Shown piece after piece: positions 7,669 through 16,657 of a stretch of DNA of 64,000 nt. Source of the stretch: Streptococcus suis (GTDB lineage: Bacteria; Bacillota; Bacilli; Lactobacillales; Streptococcaceae); NCBI GenBank assembly GCA_002831545.1, contig CP025095.1, positions 620,001-684,000 on the forward strand. Reading direction: 5' to 3'. Position numbers and translations under genes: made by a program. The notes beneath the pieces are model-generated. The model saw only the letters and a program-made list of their open reading frames with translations, was not told the origin of the DNA and did not search any database. How positions within the stretch are numbered: the first letter of the stretch is position 1; each line of letters starts with the position of its first letter.

Positions 7669-9682
7669 TATGTTTGGACTAACTGTTCGATTGGCTCTGA
7701 CCAATCTCAAAAAGAACCGCAGGCTCTATTTTCCCTATGCCCTAATGACTATAGTTTCAACAGCCATTGCCTATATTTTTGCCTCGCTTGCCTTTCATCC
7801 TGATTTAGGTCGGGTCAAGGGAGCCGATGGGGTAACCATGGTATTGGGCTTCGGTATGATTGTGGTCATGTTGGCGGTTGCCATCATGGTCTTCTATGCC
7901 AATAGTTTTGTCATGAAGCAACGGTCAAAAGAGTTCGGTGTTTATAGTATTCTAGGCTTGGAGAAAAAACACCTCCTCCTGATGACTTTTCTAGAAAACC
8001 TGGTCTTTTCAGTCGGTACCATTCTAGCTGGCTTGCTCTTGGGACTGGCTCTAGATAAACTCTTCTATGCGCTCTTGCTGAAAGCCATGCAGATGCCTGT
8101 GGTCCTGGCTTCAACCTTCCAGTTGAAAAGTCTAGTCACTGTACTTATCTATCTCTTTGGGATTTTTGCCTTGGTCAGCCTCTTTAATATTGGAAAACTG
8201 GGCTTGACCGACTCACTCAAACTGGTCCAAGGTAAGAAGCGTGGGGATAAGAAATCAGGCTTACTCTGGCTACAGACCCTCTTAGCCCTTATCCTATTGG
8301 GGGCAGGCTATGCTATTGCTCAACTAGTGACCAGTCCGATGCAGGCTATTCCAAGTTTCTTTGGAGCAACTCTTCTGGTTATCCTTGGGACCTACCTGCT
8401 CTTCCACGCAGGTGTTATCAGTCTCTTAAACTGGCTAAAACAGCGTCAGACCTATTACTACAAGCCAGAGAATTTCATTTCTGTATCCAACTTGATTTTC
8501 CGTATGCGGAAAAATGCTCTGGGTCTTGCGACCATTACCATCCTCTCCAGTATGTTCTTGGTGACCATGGTTGGAGGGCTCAATATTTACATCGGTGGCA
8601 AGGATTATATTGCCAATCAAAATCCAAATGACTTTTCGATTGATGTTGGAATGCAGCCAACCACTTCAAAAGCTCAAACGGAGAAGTGGGAGGAGTGGGC
8701 GGAAGCTATCTTAGAAGAGAAGGATATTCCTATTGAAAGTAAGGTGGGCTATCCTTACCAGCAAGCCTATTTTTCTGAGGTGACAAACCAGCAAGTAAGA
8801 TTTTTGACGAATGAAGAAGCCGCTGGTATGGATTTCTCTGACCGAGTTGGGATCGGTTTTGTCCTTGAACAAGCCAGCTATGAAAAGATGACGGGAGAAA
8901 AACTCCAGTTGGCATCTGACCAAGTGGCCATTTATAGTAAGGGAGTCCAGTATCAAGCTGGTCAAACCCTCACCTTTGATGAAAAGGAGATGGAAGTTGC
9001 CCAAGTCTTGCCCAAGAATGTGACTTTAGGACATCTACCAGACCATGGTTCCTTCCTTCTCAGCCAATATCTGGTCATTGTTGTTCAAGACTTGACAATA
9101 TTTGAAAATCAAGCCGAAAATCGCTATTATATGGGCTTTGAAAGTAGTCTACCAGAAGAAGAGCAGGTAGATAGCCAGGAGATCTTCTTATCCAGTACTT
9201 TTGAAAGCGAACTGTGGAGCTCTAATATTCTTCCAGATGGGACCAACTCGATTAGTCTCGCCTACCGTGCCTATGCGATGCGTAGTTTCTTCAGTTTTGC
9301 AGGTTCACTTTTCTTCATCGGCCTCTTGCTTTCACTCATCTTTTTGATGGCGGTGGTGCTGGTGATTTACTTCAAACAGATTTCAGAAGGCTATGAAGAC
9401 AGAGACCGCTTCGTCATTATGACCAAGGTTGGTCTGGATGAGGACCAGACCAGACAGTCCATTCGCAAGCAATTGCTGACAGTTTTCTTCCTGCCTATCC
9501 TACTTGCCTTTGTTCATCTAGCCTTTGCCTACAAGATGCTCTCGTCTATCTTGTTGTCTATCGGCGTGGTCAATGCAGGGCTTATGCTGCAGGTGACAGC
9601 AGGCATCTGTGGTGGCTATCTCCTCCTCTACCTAGTGGTCTATGCCATCACAACACGGTCTTATAAACAGATTATTTCCTAA
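7661..9682 (+). CDS. bceB: Bce-type ABC transporter permease (FtsX-like, 10 membrane helices)
   Basis: The 673-residue permease has the BceB layout: one N-terminal helix (about residues 20-42), a group of three (about 55-175), further helices (about 200-305), a large extracellular domain of more than 200 residues (about 312-545), and three C-terminal helices with an FtsX-like core. The extracellular domain is the family's peptide-sensing and specificity region; here it starts GGKDYIANQNPNDFSIDVG. ATG at 7661 lies inside the ATPase gene. A terminator hairpin begins at the stop codon, closing the module. Confidence 0.87.
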   Translation: MSSMFGLTVRLALTNLKKNRRLYFPYALMTIVSTAIAYIFASLAFHPDLGRVKGADGVTMVLGFGMIVVMLAVAIMVFYANSFVMKQRSKEFGVYSILGLEKKHLLLMTFLENLVFSVGTILAGLLLGLALDKLFYALLLKAMQMPVVLASTFQLKSLVTVLIYLFGIFALVSLFNIGKLGLTDSLKLVQGKKRGDKKSGLLWLQTLLALILLGAGYAIAQLVTSPMQAIPSFFGATLLVILGTYLLFHAGVISLLNWLKQRQTYYYKPENFISVSNLIFRMRKNALGLATITILSSMFLVTMVGGLNIYIGGKDYIANQNPNDFSIDVGMQPTTSKAQTEKWEEWAEAILEEKDIPIESKVGYPYQQAYFSEVTNQQVRFLTNEEAAGMDFSDRVGIGFVLEQASYEKMTGEKLQLASDQVAIYSKGVQYQAGQTLTFDEKEMEVAQVLPKNVTLGHLPDHGSFLLSQYLVIVVQDLTIFENQAENRYYMGFESSLPEEEQVDSQEIFLSSTFESELWSSNILPDGTNSISLAYRAYAMRSFFSFAGSLFFIGLLLSLIFLMAVVLVIYFKQISEGYEDRDRFVIMTKVGLDEDQTRQSIRKQLLTVFFLPILLAFVHLAFAYKMLSSILLSIGVVNAGLMLQVTAGICGGYLLLYLVVYAITTRSYKQIIS

Positions 9683-9704
9683 ACTTGGGGCAACCCAAGT
9701 TTTT
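9682..9704 (+). terminator. Terminator after the Bce transporter
   Basis: ACTTGGG and CCCAAGT form a 7-bp stem around GCAA, followed by TTTT. It begins at the last base of the permease stop codon. Confidence 0.8.
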
Positions 9705-9838
9705 GGGAGTGGGAAAGAACTCGACTAGTAAAAAGAGTTCGTCTTCCCACCCCCGCACAGTTGATTAGGTCAGATTTGGAGTGTAAGACACGAACAAATC
9801 TGCCAATCAACCACTGCGGTGAGATGTTGACACTAACT
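9705..9838. repeat. Dispersed repeat, copy 1 (inverted relative to 55236-55374)
   Basis: About 130 bp beginning GGGAGTGGGAAAGAACTCGA and ending near GAGATGTTGACAC recur, by eye at roughly 90% identity, on the opposite strand at 55236-55374. The left part can fold into a long hairpin between GGGAGTGGGAAAGAACTC and GAGTTCGTCTTCCCACCCCC. No convincing gene lies inside. Together with the AT-rich promoter region that follows, it fills the 337-nt gap between the permease and the PadR operon. Confidence 0.75.
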
Positions 9839-9884
9839 TTGAGTAGTAGTGTTGATTTTTTTTACTCAGTTTTCACTATTTTGC

Positions 9885-9913
9885 TTTACATACTAGCTGC
9901 CTTGTGTTACACT
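9885..9913 (+). promoter_or_regulatory. Promoter of the PadR operon with candidate operators
   Basis: TTTACA, 17 nt, TACACT. The -10 overlaps TGTGTTACA (9903-9911), which resembles TGTGTATTACA at 9990-10000 just before the first gene and again at 10220-10230 inside padR. The second copy is bracketed by CTAGT and ACTAG arms. Such repeated sites suggest autoregulation by the PadR protein. Confidence 0.5.
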
Positions 9914-10019
9914 ATAGATACAAGACTAATAGGTAAAACAAACTAGTGATAGAAAACAAAGAAAATCACTTTTATTTTTATCTGACTAGTGTGTATTACA
10001 AACTAGATGGGGAGGCAGT

Positions 10020-10184
10020 ATGAAATTGGACAAGATGAGACGAGAAAATTGGAAACTAGCAGGCATCACGCTTATGACGGCCATTATAACTGGCTGGGCT
10101 TTGGATTCTATTGTGATCTTAGGCATCCTGTTAGTATCAGGCTTACTGTTTGGATTTTTTGTAGAGGAAGAGGAAGACTTATGA
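10020..10184 (+). CDS. Small membrane protein (54 aa) leading the PadR operon
   Basis: ATG at 10020 follows GGGGAGG at 8 nt and opens a 54-residue frame starting MKLDKMRRENWKLAG and ending FVEEEEDL. The middle is hydrophobic enough for two short membrane helices (about residues 13-30 and 31-48), with a basic amino end and an acidic tail. Its TGA overlaps the padR ATG (ATGA at 10181-10184), so translation is coupled. I recognise no family. Ribosome site, coupling and a consistent amphipathic pattern support a real gene. A role with the DUF1129 membrane proteins downstream is conceivable but unproven. Confidence 0.65.
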   Translation: MKLDKMRRENWKLAGITLMTAIITGWALDSIVILGILLVSGLLFGFFVEEEEDL

Positions 10185-10498
10185 AAGAAACCCAGATGCT
10201 CAAGGGGGTCCTGGATGGCTGTGTATTACAAATTATCAGTCAGAAGGAGATTTATGGTTATGAGTTGGTTCAGGAGTTGAGAAAACAGGGCTTTGAAAAC
10301 ATGGTCGGGGGGACAGTCTATCCCCTCCTCCAGAAGTTAGAAAAAAATAGCTTGATTTACAGCCAAAACAAGCCCTCGCCAGACGGACCCGACAGGAAGT
10401 ATTTTTATCTTACAGACCAGGGCAAGGCTTATCTAGAAGATTTTTGGAGGCAGTGGACGGAATTGGTCCAAAAGGTTCAGCGATTGAAAGGAGAATAA
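10181..10498 (+). CDS. PadR family transcriptional regulator
   Basis: The 105-residue protein is a PadR-type winged helix: MLKGVLDGCVLQIISQKEIYGYEL at the start, then the wing GTVYPLLQKLEKNSLI and the motif GPDRKYFYLTDQGKAYL, ending in the dimerisation helix. I chose ATG 10181 because it gives the canonical start MKETQMLKGVL and overlaps the upstream stop; an in-frame start at 10007 would add 58 unrelated residues. PadR proteins usually repress their own operon and neighbouring membrane protein genes in response to antibiotics or envelope stress. Its stop lies one base before the next ATG. Confidence 0.85.
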   Translation: MKETQMLKGVLDGCVLQIISQKEIYGYELVQELRKQGFENMVGGTVYPLLQKLEKNSLIYSQNKPSPDGPDRKYFYLTDQGKAYLEDFWRQWTELVQKVQRLKGE

Positions 10499-10499
10499 G

Positions 10500-11294
10500 A
10501 TGAGCAAACAAATGGAATACCGCAAGCAGATTGAAGTGATTGAAAACCAGCTGACCAAGGAAAACAAGGAGTATATGGGCCGTATCAATGGCTATATGAT
10601 GATTGCCTCTGTCTTTCACAGGCAGGAAGAAGCAGTGACTGCCCAGCTTTTATCCATTTACCAAGATGTTCTGGAAGCCCAAAAAGATGGGCTTTCGGCG
10701 GAGGATTTTCTGGGCAAAGACAGCAAGCAAATGGCAGACGACCTACTCAGCTACCTCCCTCCGATTGGTTTCATGGAAGTCGCAAACCTGAGTTGCCTCA
10801 TGCTCATCATTTACCTCGGCAGCCAATGGCTGATGGACTTTGCAGGGACAGGCACCATTTCCCTCAACTGGCTGGGATTGGTGTGTGACATGGTTCTCAG
10901 CTACCTCCTGCCAGCAGGGATTTTCCTCCTCATTCGCGGTTTGATTTACCAGACCAGCAAAATCAAGGTTTGGGCAAGCGTTCTCTGTATCCCCCTTCTT
11001 TTTCTCCTGATTTGCGGACTTCGTCTTTGGGCAATGCCCAAGGAACCTGACCTAGTCTTGACTGGCTGGGGGCTTGCAGTGCCACTTACCGTTCTCGGTT
11101 TAGCTCTGCTATTTTTCCAAAAGGAAAAGTTGGTCCGCTATGTCTTTTTACCGACCTATCTCTTTCTGATTGTTGGCGGTGTATTGCATATGGTCATGAC
11201 CGTCCCAGTTTGGCTAAACTTACTATTGTTGCTCATTCCTGCAATTTCTAGTTGGCTAGGTGTTTGGTTGTTGGTATGGAAAAAGGAGAAGTAA
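10500..11294 (+). CDS. DUF1129 family membrane protein, paralogue 1
   Basis: The 264-residue protein has a soluble N-terminal domain (about residues 1-85) rich in charged helices and containing NQLTKENKEYM, LLSIYQDVLEAQ and AEDFLGKDSKQMADDLL, typical of DUF1129. Five to six hydrophobic segments follow. It is the regulated partner of the PadR gene directly upstream, an arrangement often seen with DUF1129/DUF1700-type genes. Function of the family is unknown. The next gene is a clear paralogue. Confidence 0.75.
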   Translation: MSKQMEYRKQIEVIENQLTKENKEYMGRINGYMMIASVFHRQEEAVTAQLLSIYQDVLEAQKDGLSAEDFLGKDSKQMADDLLSYLPPIGFMEVANLSCLMLIIYLGSQWLMDFAGTGTISLNWLGLVCDMVLSYLLPAGIFLLIRGLIYQTSKIKVWASVLCIPLLFLLICGLRLWAMPKEPDLVLTGWGLAVPLTVLGLALLFFQKEKLVRYVFLPTYLFLIVGGVLHMVMTVPVWLNLLLLLIPAISSWLGVWLLVWKKEK

Positions 11295-11295
11295 G

Positions 11296-12120
11296 ATGAA
11301 CAAGCAACAGGAACATTTGAATGCTATTAGCAGCTTACAGGGGAAGTTGACCAAGGAAAACAAGGCCTATATGCGCAAGCTCCATGCTTACTTGATACTG
11401 GCGTCAGCCTTTCATGAGCAGGAGGAGAGGGCGACCGAACTCTTGCTATCTATTTATCAAGATGTCTTGGATGCTCAAGCAGATGGTCAGTCGGCAGAGG
11501 ATTTTTTAGGCAAAGACAGCAAGCAGATGGCGGATGAACTCTTGTCTGACCTACCGCCCATTCGCTGGTACTATGGTCTGCGGTTAACAGGAATTATTTC
11601 CTTGGTCTATATTAGCTGGTTTTTCTTAGGTTTGTTTGGAGTGACTGGTGAAATGGTCCTAGAATGGCGGGGCTTGCTGTGCGATTTGCTTCTGGCGCTC
11701 ATTCTGCCCAGCTCTGCTTTTTTCATCCTAAAGAACCTAGTCTATGAACGGTCAAAAATCAAGTCCTATCTGCTGATGGGGACGTGGGGGGTTAGTTTTG
11801 TGGGGCTGATTGTCTTGCGTTTTTGGATTAGTCGTCAGTTTTATGAGGGTCTTTCCCTGCCCTTGTGGGCCAGTCTTTTGGTGATTCTAGGAATCGCAGT
11901 TGGTCTCTTCTACTATCGCAGTAAGTCAGCAATTGTAGATACCTTGATTCCAGCCTATGTGCTAACGGTGCTCAGCGGCTTTAGTCAGCTGCTGGCCAGT
12001 CAGTTTGGCTACGGACCGCAGGATTGGACAGGTTGGTTGCCTCTTATCTTTATGGTTCTTGCCTTTTTCTCAACGCTTGCAGGCACATTTTTCCTATTGA
12101 AAAAGGAGAATATGACTTAG
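11296..12120 (+). CDS. DUF1129 family membrane protein, paralogue 2
   Basis: The 274-residue protein repeats the layout of its neighbour: the N-terminal domain shares LTKENKAYM, LLSIYQDVLDAQ and AEDFLGKDSKQMADELL almost word for word, while the membrane half has diverged. I chose ATG 11296, preceded by AAAAGGAGAAGTAAG, over an in-frame upstream start inside the previous gene. The pair arose by tandem duplication. Conservation of the cytoplasmic domain against drift of the membrane part suggests a shared soluble partner and differing membrane targets (inference). It ends the operon before a terminator. Confidence 0.75.
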   Translation: MNKQQEHLNAISSLQGKLTKENKAYMRKLHAYLILASAFHEQEERATELLLSIYQDVLDAQADGQSAEDFLGKDSKQMADELLSDLPPIRWYYGLRLTGIISLVYISWFFLGLFGVTGEMVLEWRGLLCDLLLALILPSSAFFILKNLVYERSKIKSYLLMGTWGVSFVGLIVLRFWISRQFYEGLSLPLWASLLVILGIAVGLFYYRSKSAIVDTLIPAYVLTVLSGFSQLLASQFGYGPQDWTGWLPLIFMVLAFFSTLAGTFFLLKKENMT

Positions 12121-12129
12121 AAACAGGAT

Positions 12130-12160
12130 CAGACTATGCTTTAGAGTAGTCTGATTTTTT
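12130..12160 (+). terminator. Terminator of the PadR-DUF1129 operon
   Basis: CAGACTA and TAGTCTG form a 7-bp stem around a 10-nt loop, followed by ATTTTTT. A TATAAT at 12173-12178 just downstream probably starts the next transcript. Confidence 0.8.
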
Positions 12161-12200
12161 GGTATAATGATTGAAAGATAGAAGAATAAAGGAGTTTCAA

Positions 12201-12437
12201 ATGACATTTGAAGAGATTTTACCAGGCTTGAAAGCCAAGAAAAAGTACGTTCGCACAGGCTGGGGTGGGGCGGAGAACTACGTCCAGCTCTTTGACACCA
12301 TCGAGGTTCACGGGCAAAAGCTGGAGGCGACGCCCTATTTCCTCATCAACGTAACCGGAGAGGGCGAGGGCTTCTCCATGTGGAGCCCGACCCCTTGCGA
12401 CGTCCTTGCCACCGACTGGGTAGAAGTCCATGACTAA
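12201..12437 (+). CDS. DUF2829 family protein (Thoeris anti-defence Tad2-like)
   Basis: The 78-residue protein MTFEEILPGLKAKKKYVRTG continues with WGG, the EATPYFLIN strand and the carboxy motif WSPTPCDVLATDWVEV, diagnostic of DUF2829. The founding characterised member, phage Tad2, binds and sequesters the cyclic ADP-ribose signal of Thoeris immunity. ATG 12201 follows AAAGGAGTTTCAA; an upstream in-frame ATG has no ribosome site. The gene overlaps the following SDR gene by 8 nt. It looks clearly richer in GC than its neighbours, notably the Imm33-like gene. No phage genes surround it, so its job here may be domesticated or unrelated to Thoeris. Confidence 0.75.
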   Translation: MTFEEILPGLKAKKKYVRTGWGGAENYVQLFDTIEVHGQKLEATPYFLINVTGEGEGFSMWSPTPCDVLATDWVEVHD

Positions 12438-13128
12438 GACAGCCCTCATCACCGGCGTTTCCAGCGGCATTGGTCTAGCACAGGCAGGGATTTTTTTGGA
12501 AAATGGCTGGCGTGTGTACGGGATTGATCAGGCCAGCAAGCCTGATTTGGCAGGCGATTTCCACTTTCTACAGCTGGACCTGACAGGCGATTTATCGCCC
12601 GTCTTTTCCTGGTGTCAGTCAGTCGATGTCCTCTGTAACACCGCAGGCATTCTAGACGATTACCGTCCCCATCTGGATATCGAGGAGGATGAATTAGCTC
12701 GCATCTTCGCGGTCAATTTTTTTGCGGTGACTAGACTAACTCGCCCCTATCTGCAGCAAATGGTGGACAGACAGTCGGGCATCATTATCAATATGTGCTC
12801 CATTGCCTCCAGTCTAGCAGGAGGAGGGGGCTCAGCCTACACCGCCTCCAAGCATGCTTTGGCAGGTTTTACCAAGCAGCTGGCACTGGACTATGCCAAG
12901 GACAAGGTCCAGGTCTTCGGCATTGCCCCAGGTGCCGTTCAGACAGGCATGACCCAGAAGGACTTTGAGCCTGGTGGCCTAGCGGACTGGGTGGCAGACC
13001 AGACTCCGATTGGACGTTGGACCCAGCCCAGCGAAATAGCAGAGCTGACCTTCATGCTGGCTACTGGAAAACTCGCTTCCATGCAAGGCCAGATTATCAC
13101 CATCGACGGCGGCTGGAGTTTGAAGTAG
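12430..13128 (+). CDS. Short-chain dehydrogenase/reductase (FabG-like)
   Basis: The 232-residue SDR has the nucleotide-binding TGVSSGIG motif near residue 9, an NTAG motif (CNTAGIL), the catalytic Ser of MCSIASSLAG, the YTASK dyad (Tyr and Lys four apart) and the PGAVQTGM segment. The acidic D after the second strand (VYGIDQASK) suggests NAD(H) preference. It would oxidise or reduce a hydroxy/oxo group. Annotation as 3-oxoacyl-ACP reductase is common, but the real fab cluster is elsewhere, so the substrate is open. Its start lies inside the Tad2-like gene; the two are co-translated. Confidence 0.8.
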   Translation: MTKTALITGVSSGIGLAQAGIFLENGWRVYGIDQASKPDLAGDFHFLQLDLTGDLSPVFSWCQSVDVLCNTAGILDDYRPHLDIEEDELARIFAVNFFAVTRLTRPYLQQMVDRQSGIIINMCSIASSLAGGGGSAYTASKHALAGFTKQLALDYAKDKVQVFGIAPGAVQTGMTQKDFEPGGLADWVADQTPIGRWTQPSEIAELTFMLATGKLASMQGQIITIDGGWSLK

Positions 13129-13138
13129 GAGGAAAGTG

Positions 13139-13420
13139 ATGTTGATTTTTGATGATAATCCTCATGTAGCAGTAGTGATCTGTAAACACATAAGTGAAGC
13201 GAATAAACCGATAACCTACATCAGTCACGACTTGGAAGATGGGATGTGGCAATTTCTTTGTGGAGATATTCATGACATTGCAGATGTTCAATTAATTGCT
13301 TTAGTTGAGATACTCCAGTTTGGGATAACCGAAACACTTCTAAATCAAATTCCTTATGGATTTGAGGCTTTACTTGATCAAGCGAAGAATTGGCAAATTT
13401 CTAGAAAGGAACACCCATGA
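13139..13420 (+). CDS. DUF2185/Imm33-like protein
   Basis: The 93-residue protein contains VICKHISEANKPITYISHD followed by DGMWQFLCGDIHD and the carboxy-terminal IPYGFEALLDQAKNW. This pattern is typical of the DUF2185 (Imm33) family, annotated as immunity proteins of polymorphic toxin systems. I preferred ATG 13139 to the adjacent GTG at 13136; GGAGGAAAG sits just upstream. It appears more AT-rich than the two genes before it. No toxin gene lies nearby, so it is either an orphan immunity gene or has another function. Its stop overlaps the ATG of the ASCH gene (ATGA). Confidence 0.6.
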   Translation: MLIFDDNPHVAVVICKHISEANKPITYISHDLEDGMWQFLCGDIHDIADVQLIALVEILQFGITETLLNQIPYGFEALLDQAKNWQISRKEHP

Positions 13421-13890
13421 CCCCAACAGAATTATGGCAAGAATTTCTTACTATCAATCCCCAAGCAGGTCCTGAGCCTGAGGCCTGGGCTTTTGGGGCG
13501 GAAGCTGATCGACTGGCTGATTTGGTGGCTAGAGGCATCAAAACCTCAACCAGCTCTGCCCATGCCCTCTATGAAGTAGAGGGAGAAGAAATTCCAAGAG
13601 CTGGTGGCTATGACATCATTCTGGACGGACAAGGTCAGGCTGTTTGCATTATCCAGACCACCAAGATCTATGTGACGCCCTTTTCCCAAGTGACGGAAGA
13701 ACATGCCTATAAGGAGGGCGAGTTCCGTCAGGGAGGTAACTTGTCTGACATAAAAGCGAAAAGTCTGATCCACTGGCGACAGATCCATGAAGAGCTTTTC
13801 ACTATCTGGCTGGCAGAAGCAGGCCTGTCCTTCTCAGAAGACATGCTGGTTGTCTGTGAAGAATTTGAATTGGTTTACCCTAAAATATAA
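13417..13890 (+). CDS. ASCH domain protein
   Basis: The 157-residue protein has the ASCH layout: an N-terminal helix (WQEFLTINPQ), the conserved basic-turn segment ARGIKTSTSSAHALY, the beta-barrel core with YDIILDGQGQAVCIIQTTKI, and the helical WRQIHEELF near the carboxy end. ASCH proteins are PUA-like RNA- or nucleoside-binding barrels; bacterial relatives include N4-acetylcytidine amidohydrolase, but activity here is not assigned. It is translationally coupled to the Imm33-like gene. Confidence 0.75.
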   Translation: MTPTELWQEFLTINPQAGPEPEAWAFGAEADRLADLVARGIKTSTSSAHALYEVEGEEIPRAGGYDIILDGQGQAVCIIQTTKIYVTPFSQVTEEHAYKEGEFRQGGNLSDIKAKSLIHWRQIHEELFTIWLAEAGLSFSEDMLVVCEEFELVYPKI

Positions 13891-13898
13891 GTTTTTTC

Positions 13899-13927
13899 TT
13901 GTTTGCACCTTGGTTTTGTAATATAAT
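13899..13927 (+). promoter_or_regulatory. Promoter with -10 flanked by a perfect inverted repeat
   Basis: TTGTTT, 17 nt, TATAAT (13922-13927). The arms CCTTGGTTTTGT (13908-13919) and ACAAAACCAAGG (13937-13948) are a perfect 12-bp inverted repeat with a 17-nt spacer holding the -10. The right arm runs into the AAGGAG ribosome site of the next gene. The left arm lies upstream of the transcription start, which favours a DNA operator over an RNA hairpin. Confidence 0.6.
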
Positions 13928-13956
13928 AATATAAAAACAAAACCAAGGAGAATCCT

Positions 13957-15764
<1,808 letters not shown>

Positions 15765-15772
15765 GTAATCAT

Positions 15773-16318
15773 ATGAATTTTGAAGAAAAAACCATTGAGC
15801 GGACAGAAATTTTTAAAGGGCATATTTTTGATGTAGTAGTAGATGATGTTGCCTTGCCAAATGGTGGAACTGGTAAGCGCGAACTCATTTTCCACAAGGG
15901 AGCAGTTTGCGTTTTAGCCGTTACCCCAGAAGGTAAAATGATTTTGGTCAAACAATACCGCAAGGCCATTGAACGTACTATTTATGAAATTCCGGCGGGG
16001 AAATTGGAGCTAGGCGAAGAAGATACGCTTGAAGATGCTGCGTTGCGTGAATTAGAAGAAGAAACAGGCTATACTAGTGACAAACTGACCTTGTTGGCAG
16101 ACTTCTATTCAGCCATCGGTTTCTGTAATGAACGAATTCGCCTTTATTTAGCAGATAACCTTATCAAGGTTGAAAATCCTCGTCCAATGGATGAAGATGA
16201 GGTGATCGAATTACATGAGGTAACCTTGGAAGAGGCTTTGAACTTGGTGGCTACTGGCGATATTTGTGATGCAAAGACCATCATGGCTATCCAATATTTA
16301 CAACTCATGAGAAAGTAG
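15773..16318 (+). CDS. NUDIX hydrolase, ADP-ribose pyrophosphatase type
   Basis: The 181-residue protein contains the NUDIX box from G in GEEDTLEDAALRELEEETGY (roughly residues 82-104) and the upstream IYEIPAGKLE segment, which mark the ADP-ribose pyrophosphatase branch. It should cleave ADP-ribose to AMP and ribose 5-phosphate with magnesium. It starts 8 nt after glmU and leads into macP, so it belongs to the cell-wall operon by position rather than obvious chemistry. Confidence 0.87.
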   Translation: MNFEEKTIERTEIFKGHIFDVVVDDVALPNGGTGKRELIFHKGAVCVLAVTPEGKMILVKQYRKAIERTIYEIPAGKLELGEEDTLEDAALRELEEETGYTSDKLTLLADFYSAIGFCNERIRLYLADNLIKVENPRPMDEDEVIELHEVTLEEALNLVATGDICDAKTIMAIQYLQLMRK

Positions 16319-16328
16319 GAAACTAGCA

Positions 16329-16649
16329 ATGGGCAAGCCCTTGTTGACGGATGAAATTTTAGAGAAAGCGAAAAAGAAACAGTATTCCGACCAATCTAGC
16401 CAGTTTGGACACTATCGTCCAAACCAGGATATATCAATGGATGATGCTCTATTCGATCCATATCTAGAAGAAGATTATCAGGGATATGAAGAGGGACAAA
16501 CGATCCGAATCCCGGTCAAACCTACTGTAGTAAAAAGTCGCCGTATCGAAACCATCAAGCGAGAAGCTTTCCGCAGTAAGGTAAACAAAATCCTTTTTTG
16601 GGTCATCATCTTACTGATAATGTTTATCATTGCAGTATTATTTATTTAG
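16329..16649 (+). CDS. macP: MacP-like activator of class A penicillin-binding protein
   Basis: The 106-residue protein starts MGKPLLTDEILEKAKKKQ, has an acidic disordered middle, a basic stretch (KSRRIETIKREAFRSK) and a single C-terminal membrane helix (about residues 87-106). Position between the NUDIX gene and mtnN, size and topology match pneumococcal MacP, the membrane-anchored cofactor of PBP2a, which is phosphorylated by StkP. Candidate threonines in the cytoplasmic part include those of GQTIRI and KPTVVK; I cannot say which is used. The mtnN gene starts 8 nt after its stop. Confidence 0.75.
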   Translation: MGKPLLTDEILEKAKKKQYSDQSSQFGHYRPNQDISMDDALFDPYLEEDYQGYEEGQTIRIPVKPTVVKSRRIETIKREAFRSKVNKILFWVIILLIMFIIAVLFI

Positions 16650-16657
16650 GAGAAGAG

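Noticed and set aside
9761..9946. 61-codon ORF inside the dispersed repeat
   Set aside because: It begins in repeat sequence (a similar start occurs on the minus strand in copy 2), overlaps the PadR promoter and lacks a ribosome site.
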